In this document: piece by piece, positions 1 to 10,687 of the stretch
Layout: every line of letters begins with the position of its first letter
Position numbering within the stretch: position 1 is the stretch's first letter
DNA from: Epiperipatus broadwayi
Lineage: Eukaryota > Onychophora > Udeonychophora > Euonychophora > Peripatidae
Reading direction: 5' to 3'
DNA: 64,000 bases
Assembly (NCBI GenBank): GCA_028023455.1
Contig: JAQFVV010000050.1
Span: 3,600,626 to 3,664,625 of the forward strand
Position numbers and translations under genes: made by a program
Notes under the pieces: model-generated
What the model saw: only the letters and a program-made list of their open reading frames with translations
Told to the model about the DNA's origin: nothing
Database searches by the model: none

Positions 1-78
1 ATATCAAATGCGTTGACTGGGATGCCGGGTCATCTGCTTGGAAGGCAGCTATGCTAACCACTAGGCCATCAACGCTTG
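1..78 (-). mobile_element. tRNA-derived SINE, 3'-truncated by the window edge
   Basis: Read on the minus strand this is the tRNA-like head of a SINE seen seven times in the window. The A box (TGGCCTAGTGG) is intact and is followed by the family's CTGCCTTCCAAGCAG stretch and a degraded B box. The A-rich tail would lie left of base 1. Transcription would be by RNA polymerase III from the internal promoter. Confidence 0.8.
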
Positions 79-546
79 GCATTCTTCAATATACAACAAC
101 CACAATTGTAGTTAAAAATGTTATTATTTGCTTGTTAGAGGATTGGTCGTGAAACCAAATAAAAGCAAGTTTTAAAAAAATATATAAATATATTATTTAC
201 TATATTTTTTAATATTAAATTTTAAATCTAATTAAAGTAATAAGAAGTCATACAGGTATTTATGAAAATAAATATAAAAAAACAATGTTTACTCTTTTTT
301 TTTAGCTATGATATAAATGTAAACATGTTGAAAAGTGTGATAAATAATTTATTCTAATATAAGCAATTTCAAATTAATCACAACTTACTTAAAAATTAAT
401 TCAAAAATTATATAAGTCAAACTAACATAAAAATATTTTTAAACAATTAAGATGTTAGACTAATTAAATGAATAATGCAACATTTTTTTCCCATTAAACC
501 TCTAGCAATCAATTATAGTATAGAAAAATATCTGTAATAGATGCAT
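79..546. other. AT-rich stretch, nothing recognised
   Basis: I see no coding frame, inverted repeat or family repeat in this AT-rich stretch. Confidence 0.5.
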
Positions 547-629
547 TGATTACTTTAAAAAAGATATAATTTTTATGGTCTTAAATTGATTACTTTAAAA
601 AAGATATAATTTTTATGGTCTTAAATTGA
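547..629. repeat. perfect 40-bp tandem duplication
   Basis: A 40-bp unit (TACTTTAAAA begins at 551 and again at 591) is present twice with no difference visible between copies, so the duplication is recent. No function is implied. Confidence 0.9.
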
Positions 630-1260
630 TTGTTTTGTTTTTCTTTTATATGTTCCATTATCCCAATTCTATTTTATTGCTACTGACAAGGATTAATAAT
701 AGTCTTTAAAAATTATGGAACATCTCATGCTGATTTATGCACTGTGACAACAGAAAGTTAATATCCATGAAAAAATGCTTATTTTTATTTTAACTTGGAA
801 AACTTTAAATATAAAGTTCTTATTATAAGCAAGTATTAAAAAAATGTAAGCTGATGCTAAACTTTTTTGTTTGTTTAAAATTTGCATAGTAAAAGAGGAC
901 GGTTTGGATTTCTGAGTTGCTGGATAATTGCATTTTAGTAGACTTCTAATGAAAGATGCATTAATAAAAACCAATTAAGTTAAAAGTACATACTTATAGC
1001 ATAAATAATTATAGTAGTGCTGCTATTTTAGTCATCAATTCTATGATTAATATAGATATATTATGCTACCACAATTTCAGTTTTTCATTTTTGATTAAAA
1101 CCATAGAGTTTATATTTAATGCTTTATTTATTTAGCATCAGGCCATGATGTAAAATATAATTTTATATCTGTTCTAAAGTTCAAAAGAAAGTAGAACTAA
1201 AATACTAATATATATTTCTGTTTGTCTGAAGATTTGTGAGGATGGCGTTTTAGTATTAAA
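630..1260. other. AT-rich stretch, nothing recognised
   Basis: No family repeat or coding relic is visible. The 79-codon open frame at 735-974 (minus) has no recognisable residues pattern and is taken as chance. Confidence 0.5.
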
Positions 1261-1263
1261 TAA

Positions 1264-1345
1264 TTGTTGGGCTATTTCCTTCTTCTAATATTAAGAACTG
1301 AATGTCTTTAGAATAGATTTTGACATTATTTAAACTTCCTAAACA
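1264..1345 (+). repeat. interspersed repeat fragment, same family as the flank of the 6.2-kb Penelope insertion
   Basis: TTGTTGGGCTATTTCCTT followed by a diverged TCTAATATTAA block and a TTATTTAAAC block matches 6178-6258, the sequence into which the PLE at 6.26 kb was inserted. Both sites are therefore copies of one older repeat of unknown class. Confidence 0.55.
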
Positions 1346-1461
1346 CATACAATTGTTACTAATAACATACAGGTTAGTATTTAACACCTGAAAAATTCAG
1401 GATAATAATAGCTCTCAAAATATTATGTTAAATACTGTGCTGGTCAAAATTGTGTATTCAT

Positions 1462-1659
1462 TCAACAAGACCAATAATCTAAGCAAAAGTACCTTGAATC
1501 CAACCATACACAAGATACAGATGTCAGGGCAAGGGTGAATCCTAACCTATTTGCCTGAACTATTGCCTCTCTGACTAATGGATAACGTTTGTGATGACAT
1601 GAGCAGTGCTTGATTTTATTCCGTCCCAGCTGGAGGTCATGGTTCACAAAGAGACTCAA
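1462..1659 (-). other. 65-codon open frame in a GC-elevated patch, unrecognised
   Basis: This minus-strand frame starts MSLFVNHDLQLGRNKIKH and contains a CSCHH cluster. The patch is visibly richer in G+C than its surroundings, which is why I list it. I recognise no family, and there are no splice or promoter signals that make it convincing. It could be an old transposon relic or chance. Confidence 0.2.
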
Positions 1660-3590
1660 AATAATAACGGGTTTATATAAGAAATTAATGATTTAGTGAA
1701 TTGCAGAATGGTACAGATGTGATTGGATATCGATTACTAATGGTTTGAACCGTAATAATTGTAATTCTTTCTGGCAACATTACAAAGAAGTGAATTTAAA
1801 TCAAAGAAATATTATAAATAAATAGAGTAATTAACCTTAGAGATTTGGAGTGATGACAAACTAAGCTTATTTAAAATAATAATATTACAGGAATTTATTA
1901 AGAAATTGAGTTACAAAATAAGTTAAGTTTTTGTTTATACAACTTGGTTATTTTCTTGAATTCATTTTTGATGCAGCTAAATGCAAGGCATTTGACAACA
2001 AAGTAAAAGTTTGTTAATTGGTCTGCCAAGAACCAATCAGCAATACATATTATTAGCCCTCTTTAAAAGATTACAAATAAATCTATTTTATATATAAATA
2101 TAGATAGATAGATAACAAGATATGAAAGATGTGCATTTATAACACTATTACATTTAAATCAGTTGTCTCTACTGAGTGTGGAAAGCAAGATAGTTCATTT
2201 TAAATAAATTAGATAATCATATTTAACTAATTAATGGGGTTGGTTTGTGAAGGGTGTGCCATCATGGCAGAGAGCATTTCAGGTTTGCTAAATAAAGATA
2301 TAAAATGATGATGAAGGCAGTATGCTATTATAGATGACAACAAAAGAATAAATGAGGTCTGTTACCAACCTCTAGGTGGCTTTGCTAAAAGAAATCCCTG
2401 GTATATACAGGTATATGATGAGAAATGTTGGCCCTCCAACCAAAACATGTCTCTGAATAATAATAATAATATTTTTGATGTTTTGGACTTCCCATACTCA
2501 TCTTAATGGCAATGTCCCCCCAAAAAAGATCCCTTGGTATGAACTACATCTACTTTGAGGAAAAGTGCAAAGATTGGACTGGTCATATTTAAACTTCTGA
2601 AGGTCCTGAGAGGTATGTAGCAAAGCAAGAATAACAATAATAAAGAAATGGTTGTAACTATAAATACATAATGCCTTAGACATATATAGATAGAGAGTGT
2701 ATCACTGATGAAAATAATAACTTAATCCCTGATTAAAATAATCAGCTCCCTGACATAATGGAAAGTCCCAGAAACCTTAGGCCATCAATGAATGAATCAT
2801 AAATTATATTATAAAAAGAAAGGCAAGAATTAAAACTAAAATATAAATTGTTTTCCACACTTTCCAAATATTTCATGTATTAGTAAGTTATTAAATAGTT
2901 CATCATTGAAGATTACAAAATAAGACTGTCTTTTAATTAACATAGACAAATGGGCATTAAATATCAAACTCACTTCTGGTGAAGTTTGACAATATACAGC
3001 ATAATAAATTATACATCAAATTTTTACTATTTTTTGACAAATAAAATATATATGTATGAAACATATACTGATAAAATGCTTTCAACGATTTTCTTTCAAG
3101 ACATTTGTTTTACAGAAATCGTAATAGATTTACTTAACTGATTTACTAAAATTCTTTATTCTTTCAGAAAAATTTACGAGGGCAATTTTAAATTGGAGAT
3201 AATAATAACACATCTAATTTTTAAAATAATTTCTATCATTTAAAACAAATTTATAATATAAAAGGTACAAAACTAAACGAGCTTTCTTTAATTAATTAAT
3301 TTAAGGGAAATAAGTCTCCTGTAATGATTTTTAAATGGAGAAAATAAGAGGGAGGGTTTAAAGTTAGTTTCTCATTGAGTTTTATACTTGGCAATTTCAG
3401 TAAGTCAATATTCTAAATAAACCAACAAAAATTAATTTAATTTGCTGCATCAAAATAATGTGAGATTTTTATAAGAATTGATATTTTAAATTTAAGAGAA
3501 AAAATTAAAAGACGCATTTTAAAATTAAGTTGTATAAACATTACAGATATATATAATATAAATTAATATTGATTTGGAAAACAAGTAAAA
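1660..3590. other. intergenic or intronic DNA, nothing recognised
   Basis: AT-rich sequence with short ATA/GATA runs near 2090-2120 and an AATAAT run near 2458-2470. No coding frame or family repeat is supported. Confidence 0.5.
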
Positions 3591-3594
3591 TAGA

Positions 3595-4030
3595 ATCAGT
3601 GGCTTGTGGCAAATTGGACATTACCTCAGAATCAATCGGTAGGCAATCCGTGGCTTGAAACAGGCAGTTATACAGTTAGATCATTTAGCAGGCTTCCTTG
3701 ACACAATACAGTCTCCAGCTAGATGTTGAGAGCATTGGAAAGGCATTGATGAGCTGGTGGAAACAGAGCTCCAGAAAGCAACGGTTGATCTTTTCACCCA
3801 GTCATTTCTTTAGTCATGATGTACTGTATATCTAAATCACTTCTCTTCAGTGAACTCTTTTCAAATAATAATCCCTTCTTATCAAAAATTTCCACTATTT
3901 ATTTGATCTGGCTTTATCTATAGGATTCAATCTACAGTGACAACTGCCAATTGCAACTGCTCTAAGTGGTTCTCTGAGGTTGGTGCCTGCTTTGGAGGGA
4001 AATCTATCATCCTGCATTAAACATGCCCCA
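3595..4030. other. GC-elevated single-copy patch
   Basis: About 430 bp are clearly less AT-rich than the flanks and match no other part of the window. A short plus-strand frame near 3740-3800 reads KGIDELVETELQKATVDLF, which looks protein-like but is too short to judge. Possible readings are an exapted fragment, an old SINE or a regulatory patch. I do not assign one. Confidence 0.25.
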
Positions 4031-4525
4031 AGGGTTCATTTGCTAATTAAAAGAAAACAGCAACAAGCATATTCAGTTTATCAGTCATTGTACTAAGAAA
4101 GCCTATTTAATTAAGATTTAGATTAACAAAAATGTAAATTTTATTCAGAAAAATTTTAGGAATTTGGTACAATGACTTTCAAATTTAATATTTGACATAA
4201 ACTTAAATAGAAATTTACAAAATATTTCTTACAAATATTACACTGTTTACATAATTGATCCTTTAATGTACATTTATCAAAAGATAAATATAAAATGTTA
4301 CCAACTGATTAATTTAAGAAAAATGAACTTTAATAAAAGAATTTAAAATATTTGTAACATTTTATAGATATCTAGGATTCAATTACATATCAATGCCAAT
4401 TTAATAAAATAAACATAATATACAGTTTTACAAATATTATAAAATAAATAAACTATTATAAAAGGTTAGTTAATCATAAAATACAAATTAATTAGATAAA
4501 AGATTATAATATTGATTATAATTAT
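4031..4525. other. AT-rich stretch, nothing recognised
   Basis: Very AT-rich, with no frame or repeat that I can support. Confidence 0.5.
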
Positions 4526-4529
4526 ACTA

Positions 4530-4765
4530 CCACCTATTATGAGGTGGGTGTCAGTTAATAAAAAAGGTTGGGTTCAAACCCACACTAGTGCTGATGACAT
4601 CGGCACTAGGTGAAGCAGAAATATGCACTATATTTCCAGCTTCAATACTAACCCATGTGCAATTACTAACAATTGAATATATTCAGAATGTTTAAATAAA
4701 GTTTAAAATTTTTCTAAAGACATTCAATTCTTAATGGTAGATGATGGAGCACCAGGCTAGCCAAA
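4530..4765 (+). repeat. interspersed repeat, second copy at 8850-8960
   Basis: The right half (from about 4648, ACTAACCCATGTGC onward, through GTTTAAATAAAGTTTAAAA to a GATGATGGAG-like end) aligns with 8858-8957 with scattered substitutions. The left half holds a small stem built from AGTGCTGATG and CATCGGCACT. No coding capacity is seen, and the class is unknown. Confidence 0.6.
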
Positions 4766-5154
4766 GAAAATAAACTCCATAGCACAGTCATCAGTTTCAC
4801 TGCTAAACACAGACTTCCCAAGTGCAAAGGAATAAAAATCACCAGCAAATATAAACCATTACCCACAATTCCAATTACATCACACACACCCATAATATTA
4901 AAAAAAACTCTTTAATAAGTTAATTGCTTCAGAATCATACTTTTATAACAATAAAGATTGCTACTTGATTACAGAGAGTGAAATTATTAATACAAAGAAG
5001 TTTAAATAAAGCTCATTAAACAGGTAAATTTAATTTGTTCTGAAAGCGAACTAATAAACAGTCAATTATAACTTTCAAATTGCACTCCAACCATGTATTA
5101 CATAGACAATAAATGTAATAATGTGCAAGGCTAAATAAGTATTCAATGTAAATA
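4766..5154. other. AT-rich stretch, nothing recognised
   Basis: No coding frame or family repeat is visible here. Confidence 0.5.
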
Positions 5155-5157
5155 TAT

Positions 5158-5280
5158 GAAAGCAGTCAACACTTAAAAACAGTACCGATATCAGTATATA
5201 TATTTCACTTTTACTGTTGCCATGACAACAGTTTGAAATTGTTGATATTGGGATTGTCTAAGTGTTGACTGACTTTCAAT
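5158..5280. repeat. short foldback (inverted repeat) 1 of an adjacent pair
   Basis: GAAAGCAGTCAACACTTA on the left pairs with TAAGTGTTGACTGACTTTC on the right across roughly 85 bp. The structure suggests a MITE-like element or relic. Confidence 0.75.
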
Positions 5281-5289
5281 TATATATAT

Positions 5290-5382
5290 AATTAGCTTAT
5301 TCATTTAGTGTACTGAATGTTTTTATATAAATAAATAGAGGGTATAAGAAGCATTCGGTACACTGAATAAATAAGCTAATTA
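5290..5382. repeat. short foldback 2 of an adjacent pair
   Basis: TTAGCTTATTCATTTAGTGT on the left pairs with a matching right arm (ACACTGAATAAATAAGCTAA) with one small bulge. It lies about 10 bp from the previous hairpin, so the two may be parts of one element or cruciform-prone neighbours. Confidence 0.75.
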
Positions 5383-5659
5383 CATATTGCCTTGGAAATA
5401 GATTACATTTATAATTTCATCCCATCTCTCTGTTATTAATGTATGAATACATAGTTGGCTGCTAATCTGATGTGCTACATTGACATAATGTTTACATGGG
5501 TATGACTACAATATCAAATCCACAAAGGGCTTTGTGTATTCTATCTTTAGTTTTTCAAGAAATGGGTAGATGAAGTATCGGATGGATGAGAAAACTGAAG
5601 CCTACCCATTAACGTTTAAGGAATTTCTATTTTAATCTAAGCTGGGCACTGATTATATA

Positions 5660-5850
5660 AATGTGTTATGATCTGGTTCAACAGATGAATACTAGTTCTG
5701 CAAGAAATATGGATATTGGGAATTGTCTATGTTTTTCACACATATGGGGTCATGCATATCAGTTGTTTAGATAGAGTGGAGGTGAATATAACCTGAAAAA
5801 TCCTTTAAGTTCAAACACCTCTATTTACACACACACATATATATATATAA
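5660..5850 (+). mobile_element. retrozyme-like family A fragment (right arm)
   Basis: The order of blocks (ATCTGG, hammerhead-like motif, ATATTGGG, a stretch like GTATCAG, GATAGAGTGGAGG, then TTCAAACACC before a TA run) matches the right arm of the palindromic family A element at 29215-29830. No opposite arm is seen, so this is a solitary piece. Confidence 0.6.
5678..5719 (+). ncRNA. degenerate hammerhead ribozyme motif (family A)
   Basis: CAGATGA stands where CTGATGA is expected (U4 changed to A), followed by GAAATATGGATATTGG. GAAA and the TTGG strand of stem I survive. Stem II and the CCAA strand are damaged, so activity is not expected. Confidence 0.5.
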
Positions 5851-5859
5851 TGATATTCC

Positions 5860-5995
5860 TATTTGATATCTGTATTTCTTGGAATTAAAACAGGCAAAAC
5901 TCTCTATACAGTAGCGCCACTCAGTGCAAGCCAGAGTAATCAATGGATGTCAGAAGACTTGTGCATAAAAACCCCATCAAACCATGTAGCAGTTT
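5860..5995 (+). repeat. family B foldback fragment
   Basis: AAACAGGCAAAACTCT, then CAGTGCAAGCCAGAGTAATC and the AATGGATG block match the arm of the foldback at 36855-37147 and the cluster at 38.7-40.4 kb. The 78-codon frame through it is incidental. Confidence 0.75.
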
Positions 5996-6303
5996 CAATA
6001 ATCAATTATAATGTAATTTCAAATAATTTTAATAACATTATGAGTCTGATTTGTGAATTGCTATTAGAGTACGCTCTTTTAGAGTTACGTTCTTCATAAA
6101 TATTAAACTTTCTCAGTGCTATATATTTCATAGTAATTCTTTATTTGTGGACCCATTAGTCATTAAAATATACTTATATGTTGGGCTATTTCCTTTATCT
6201 AATATTAAATATTGAAGGCCTACAGAAATTTTTTCAAATTTATTTAAATTTTCCAATTGTGCTTTACACAAAAAAGCTTAGTATTATTAAAAAAGAATAA
6301 TAA

Positions 6304-6346
6304 GGTTTAGAGCTTTCAGAGAACTTAGGTCTCCATATTCATAGCC
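6304..6346 (-). ncRNA. hammerhead-like motif in PLE1 left arm
   Basis: On the minus strand: GGCT, then ATGAATAT in the core position, stem II GGAGA/TCTCT, GAA, a two-pair stem III (AG, loop CT, CT), A, then AACC for stem I. It lies downstream of the PLE frame in the sense strand. The core departs from CTGANGA (C3 and G8 changed), so cleavage is doubtful. Hammerheads in PLE terminal repeats are known. Confidence 0.45.
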
Positions 6347-6427
6347 TATCTTGGGAGTGTCAGCTTACATTGAGAATTTAAGTGAAGCTTAGCAGTAATT
6401 TATGCAAAATTTATTCAAAGTTTTCTT

Positions 6428-7621
6428 TCATAAATACCATTTTCTGGAGATTGCAAAGCATGATTCTTTTTGGTTTATTGCATAGTTGTCATTTGCAATA
6501 AACCATGCCTCCTTTACCATCCATTTCATGTCATTACATTCAGTGCAAACTTCTCTTGCCACAGTGTGTTTGAACACATGGCCTGTTGTTTTTAGGTCCT
6601 CAAAGAATATGAATTTCTTTTCAGTATTGTTTAGAGCTCTCCAGCATAGATAGTGATGTTGAGATGTTCTGGTGGTGATGTTGGCATGGGTCTCTCCATA
6701 ATATGCTGCTCTACCTCCATTGGTTGGGCATGAAGTTCTGTAAACTGCTTGGGCTATTTGATCAGAAGGTATTTTGTCTTTGGTATTGTTTATCATTCTG
6801 TTTGTTGAAGATGGGGTGTGGAATCCTAGTTCAAATGACTCGGCAAATATTTTATATTTCCTAGTAGTTGATGGTATGTAAGGTAGCACCATTCTTTGGT
6901 TTATTGTTTCTAACCATGTCAGTTTGTAGCTTAGTTTGAAATTGCCTAATTTTTTTGTAGATAATGCTGTGTGAAAATTCAATGTTTTCCAGTTCTTTAA
7001 TATAGTGTGTGAGGTTATTTTTGTGGTCAGCTTTGAATTTGCATAGTCTATTATTTCTGTGCAGGAAGGATGCGAGTCCAGCCAATTTATGTGAGTTGGG
7101 TGAATTCAAGTTTGGATGTATAAATCCTTGAATTTCTAATGGCTTGACTATCATGGCATAGGGAAATTGGTGTGGATCTCTACGAACTTGAATATCCAGG
7201 TATTTAACATTGTGCTGGAGTGCAGTTAATTGTTAAGGAGGTATGTGTTTGCAGCTCTTTTAGAATATTTATTATTATTTGTTATGGTGCCGCTAAGAAT
7301 ACATTGTTGACATAGCATGTATATATTATGTCTGGTTTAATTGTGTAGTACTTATTATTTACTTTTCAAAATATTTGAGAAAAATGCTAGATATTACCCC
7401 ACTTATTGGGAGGCCCATTGGCCACCTGTCATTCATTTTAAACCATTTACCACTAAATGTGGCCACAAAATTTTGATCCATCCATTTCAAAAATTACATT
7501 ATGAAACTCAACTGTGCTTGTGGGCAATTATTATTTGTAAGTTCAGCTACAATAATGTCAATCAAGATTTCACAATTAATTGACCCATATAGCTCCGTTA
7601 CATCCAGTGATGCAATACTAA
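6428..7621 (-). pseudogene. Penelope-like reverse transcriptase with GIY-YIG endonuclease, truncated and broken
   Basis: Read 7621 to 6428. The order of motifs follows a PLE polyprotein from mid reverse transcriptase to the C-terminus: ASLDVTELYGSI (motif A, Asp kept), MGLPISGVISS (motif B), CYVNNVFLA (motif C, normally YVDD), KYLDIQVRRDP, then HPNLNSPNSHKLAGLASFL (thumb), a linker with NNTKDKIPS, VYRTSCP, and AAYYGETHANITTRTSQH, which is the GIY-YIG nuclease start. The frame ends near RKWYL. At least two frameshifts and stops separate the blocks (for example after QLSFIM and between the thumb and linker frames). Both motif C aspartates are asparagines, so the polymerase would be dead even without the breaks. 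The enzyme would have primed reverse transcription at nicked target DNA in the nucleus. The family assignment is firm; the exact ends are approximate. Confidence 0.85.
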
Positions 7622-7820
7622 ATTTAGGTTTGATTCTGGTGTAATGATATGAAACAAAAGATAATGGAGGCATGCTTTATTGCAATTGACAACTATGCAA
7701 TAAACTGAAAAGAATTGTGCTTTGCAATCTCTAGAAAATGTTCTTTATGAAAGAAAACTTTGAATAAATTTTGCCTAAACTTCACTTAAAATCTCAATGT
7801 AAGCCGACACTCCCAAGATA

Positions 7821-7863
7821 GGCTATGAATAAGGAGACCTAAGTTCTCCGAAAGTGCTAAGCC
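7821..7863 (+). ncRNA. hammerhead-like motif in PLE1 right arm
   Basis: GGCT, ATGAATAA, stem II GGAGA/TCTCC (five pairs), GAA, stem III AG/CT with loop TG, A, then AGCC. Stem I GGCT/AGCC pairs perfectly. As in the left arm, the core reads ATGAATA rather than CTGANGA. It is the inverted twin of 6304-6346 and better preserved in its helices. Confidence 0.5.
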
Positions 7864-7981
7864 ATATAATTCTTTTCTAATAATACTAAGTTTCACTTTT
7901 TTTGTGTAAAGTGCAATTAAAACTTACGACTCAAAGGGGAGGTAAAAACCAGGATTTTATTTAAATTTTCCAATTATGTTT

Positions 7982-8622
7982 TTCAAAATATGAAAATAAA
8001 GCTTGATTATGATAAGTTAAAAGAAGTTAACAGCTACAAATATGTTGGTCAGATTATTAATACAGATGGAAACGTAATGCATGAAATTAATCATAGAATT
8101 AAACTTGGAATGCTTTTGCAATTTGATATTGAAAGGAAATATTCCTATGTGTTTGAAAAGGAAGGTTTTTAATAAATGAGTTTTACCAGTTGTTATTTGT
8201 GGATCTGAGACTTGGACACTTAATAGAAGAGCAATACAGAGACTTCCAATCCTCAAAGAAGTATGGATAGATGCATGTTGGGAGTAACAAGAAGAGATTG
8301 AAAACACAATATATGGATGAGAAAACAAACAGGTGTTACTGACTTCATTGAAAAAATTAAAAGACAAGTGGAGTTTGGCTGGGCATATTGCTAGAAGAAA
8401 TGATCATAGATTGATATGGACAATTGAAATCTTCAACTGGATTCCAAGAGATTGTAAAAGACCCAGAAAGATACCACATGTGAGATGGATGGATGAAATA
8501 ACAAAGTGTGCAGGTGTGATGTGTAGAAGAGAAGCAAAAAAATCAGAGAACATGGATTGAACTTGGAGAGATCTTCATCCTGCAATGGATTGATAGTGGT
8601 TTTTGATGATGATGATGATGAA
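7982..8622 (+). pseudogene. RTE-type non-LTR retrotransposon, 3' end of ORF and tail
   Basis: The first frame (7990-8169) reads LKEVNSYKYVGQIINTDG and then MHEINHRI, the conserved block just after the reverse-transcriptase domain of RTE/BovB-like LINEs. After a stop and frameshift the frame at 8333-8557 reads WSLAGHIARRNDHR, then RPRKIPHVRWMDEI, the C-terminal block. The element ends in GATGATGATGATGATG (8603-8620), the typical short-repeat tail of RTE 3' ends. The upstream reverse transcriptase and endonuclease are missing: the homology starts just inside the PLE1 flank. It is a 5'-truncated dead copy of the kind left by target-primed reverse transcription. Confidence 0.85.
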
Positions 8623-8649
8623 TAGAACACAGGATAGTATCTACACAAC

Positions 8650-8850
8650 ATTTTACATTTTGAGTGGTATTATTTTTCTCTCTTCTTTAGATGTTGCTGG
8701 CCTGACCCGGATAGTACTGGGATGAAAATTGAACCTGGACCTTTAGATTTTTGGATATTGAATTTTGAGGTAATACTCCATTGGGCAGTTAGTGCATCAT
8801 CAGGCCAGCAATATCCGAAAAAGAGAGAATAATAATACCATGCAAAATGT
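8650..8850. repeat. foldback element directly after the RTE tail
   Basis: TGGTATTATTTTTCTCTC at 8665 pairs with the complementary stretch ending AATACCA at 8840, and TGCTGGCCTGA pairs with TCAGGCCAGCA. The arms are about 42 bp and the loop about 90 bp. Confidence 0.75.
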
Positions 8851-8960
8851 GTATTTACTAACCTGTGTGCTATTACTAACTGTTGAATATTATTGGAAAA
8901 TTTAAATAAAGTTTAAAACTTTCTAAAATCATCGAATAGTTAATATTAGATGGTGGAAGT
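8851..8960 (+). repeat. interspersed repeat, second copy at 4648-4765
   Basis: ACTAACCTGTGTGCTATTAC through AAATAAAGTTTAAAA to GATGGTGGA matches 4648-4747. It abuts the foldback, so foldback plus this block may be one element. Confidence 0.6.
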
Positions 8961-9420
8961 AGTCCAACATATAAATGCAATTATAATGCCATAATTACAA
9001 ACTTTCAAGTACTGTTTAAATATACAACTTAATTGTTATTAGAAACTGTAAGCTGTTATGACTAATATTTTATAAAAAATCGCCATTAATATAATTCTTC
9101 GTCGTTTCAAACATTAATAATTGAAGATATTATCTTTATAACAAAGTGCAAGTTAGGTAAAATGAAACATAGTTTTATCTAACTAATAAATTAGGAGTGA
9201 TATGATTAAAGATAGTGTTCTTCTAAATTTGTTAAATAATTCTTGTAAAACTGGCTTCTAGATTGTTATTATATATGCATTGATGCTTCACAATAAATAT
9301 TATTATACGTTTGCAGTATTGTTTATTTATGAAGTTATTAAAATTATTCTATGTGCGTGTAATAGGTTGTAGCGAGATATATGCAGTAATTAATGGTAGC
9401 ACTGTAGAATAAAGGAATAA
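8961..9420. other. AT-rich stretch, nothing recognised
   Basis: No coding frame, hairpin or family repeat is supported here. Confidence 0.5.
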
Positions 9421-9422
9421 AG

Positions 9423-9534
9423 CAAGCGTTGTTAGCCGAGAAATCTGCGCAGCTGCCTTGCAAGCAAGCAATTTGTTGCAGACAGTTGTTGCGGGTTCAC
9501 CTCCCGGTCGATGCTATGACATATGAAAAAAAAA
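9423..9534 (+). mobile_element. tRNA-derived SINE, long subtype
   Basis: CAAGCGTTGTTAGCCGAGA (A-box region, diverged), CTGCCTTGCAAGCAAGC, a 20-bp insertion compared with the short subtype, B box GGTTCACCTCC at 9494-9504, then GATGCTATGACATATG and an A run. The copy at 32620-32729 shares the extra internal stretch. Confidence 0.85.
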
Positions 9535-10318
9535 CAGAGGGTAAGATTATCTGATCACTTCCTTTTTACACATCTCTTATATAAGATGAGAAGGATAATA
9601 TGTCTTCTAATTCCTTGTGAAATTGGAATGTCATAGAATATATATAATAAAGCTACTTTTTTTTCTCAAATTTATATAAAGATTTTTTTATCTAGTAATC
9701 CATTATGTTATCACTATGACATAGGAAATGTTTATATAAGTTTTAAACAAATGGTTGGACTATATGTAGTATATTTCACTCTGTCATTTACTAAAAATAC
9801 AATTCGTTGCAGTGTCCTATTTCAGCAACACATCATATAGATTATATTTCCCATCTCTTTCAAAATTACTGCAAAGAGAAGCAAATAACGAACCTAATGT
9901 TCTGCTTGGTATCATTAATTATTATATATACATTTTAATGAAAGCTTTTGAATTTTCCATGAAAATTATTTTTCTGTGTATAAAGCGTTTTGGAAACTTA
10001 AAATTATAATCTAAGAAAACCTTTAGGGTGTATACAATTTTATTAAAAAAATTATAGGGTACTTATTAATTTATTTATTGGTAATATATTATCATTATTT
10101 TAAATATTAAAATAGTTCGCAGATGTTGATGTACAAAGTCTGTTTTTTTAAAAAAATATATATAATCAGTTATAAATAAATCTTAACTTTCTATCAAATA
10201 ATAAACTGTATTGAAAAAAATTAAATCCCTTTAATGTATATTTTTTATTAAATTATATTTTTTTTCCATGAAGATATTAAATTATTTACTTTTTAATTTT
10301 TACTTTACCATTTATTAA
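9535..10318. other. AT-rich stretch, nothing recognised
   Basis: Long A and T runs but no family repeat. The 65-codon frame at 9812-10009 is taken as chance. Confidence 0.5.
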
Positions 10319-10319
10319 T

Positions 10320-10455
10320 ATATGATTTTTTCTACAAATACAGGCTTTTTTATATCTGAACTCAAATATGTAATATACAGGGCATTTGAACTCAGACTTT
10401 CACATGACCCTCAACTATCCACGCTATCTCATACTGCTGGCACACTTGACCTACC
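10320..10455 (+). repeat. family A element, left-arm fragment
   Basis: TACAGGCTTTTTTATAT, a GTAATATACAGGGCATTTGA block, ACTTTCACATGACCCTCAAC and CTATCTCATAC match the outer left arm of the palindromes at 29215 and 55395. The hammerhead part is absent. The 70-codon frame here is a translation of the repeat. Confidence 0.75.
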
Positions 10456-10590
10456 ATTTATTAAAAAATGTTTAAAATTTTATATTTATTATTTTATTGA
10501 AATGCGTGCACAAACGTTCATATTCGATAATTAGCTGCTATTTAACAATAGATGACTTTGAAGCGAGTAGAACCATATAAAATGGAAGAA

Positions 10591-10687
10591 CAAACATTAG
10601 TGGTCAAGTGGTCAGCTGCCTTATAGATAGTTGTCCCAGGTTAGCGGGTTTGCTTCCCATCTGATGCTATAACACATGGAAAAAAAG
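10591..10687 (+). mobile_element. degraded tRNA-derived SINE
   Basis: TAGTGGTCAAGTGGTCAGCTG corresponds to the A-box region, GGGTTTGCTTCCC to the B box, and GATGCTATAACACATGG plus an A run to the 3' end. It is the most eroded of the seven copies. Confidence 0.65.

Larger units (their letters stand above)
6240..7975 (-). mobile_element. Penelope-like element (PLE1), insertion flanked by 19-bp direct repeats
   Basis: The same 19 bp (TTATTTAAATTTTCCAATT) stand at 6240-6258 and 7957-7975 and read as a target-site duplication. Between them lie two inverted arms of about 260 bp (6259-6515 and 7664-7918), a reverse-transcriptase/GIY-YIG reading frame on the minus strand, and a 38-bp extension (7919-7956) beyond the right arm. 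Inverted terminal repeats are a known arrangement in PLEs. The N-terminal half of the reverse transcriptase is missing, so the copy is 5'-truncated. The host sequence is itself a repeat (another copy at 1264). Right after the second direct repeat comes an RTE LINE end. Confidence 0.85.

Noticed and set aside
4595-4645. CTGATGA followed by GAAATATGCAC near a stem.
   Set aside because: The base at the cleavage position would be G, which hammerheads do not accept, and stem II does not close next to GAAA.
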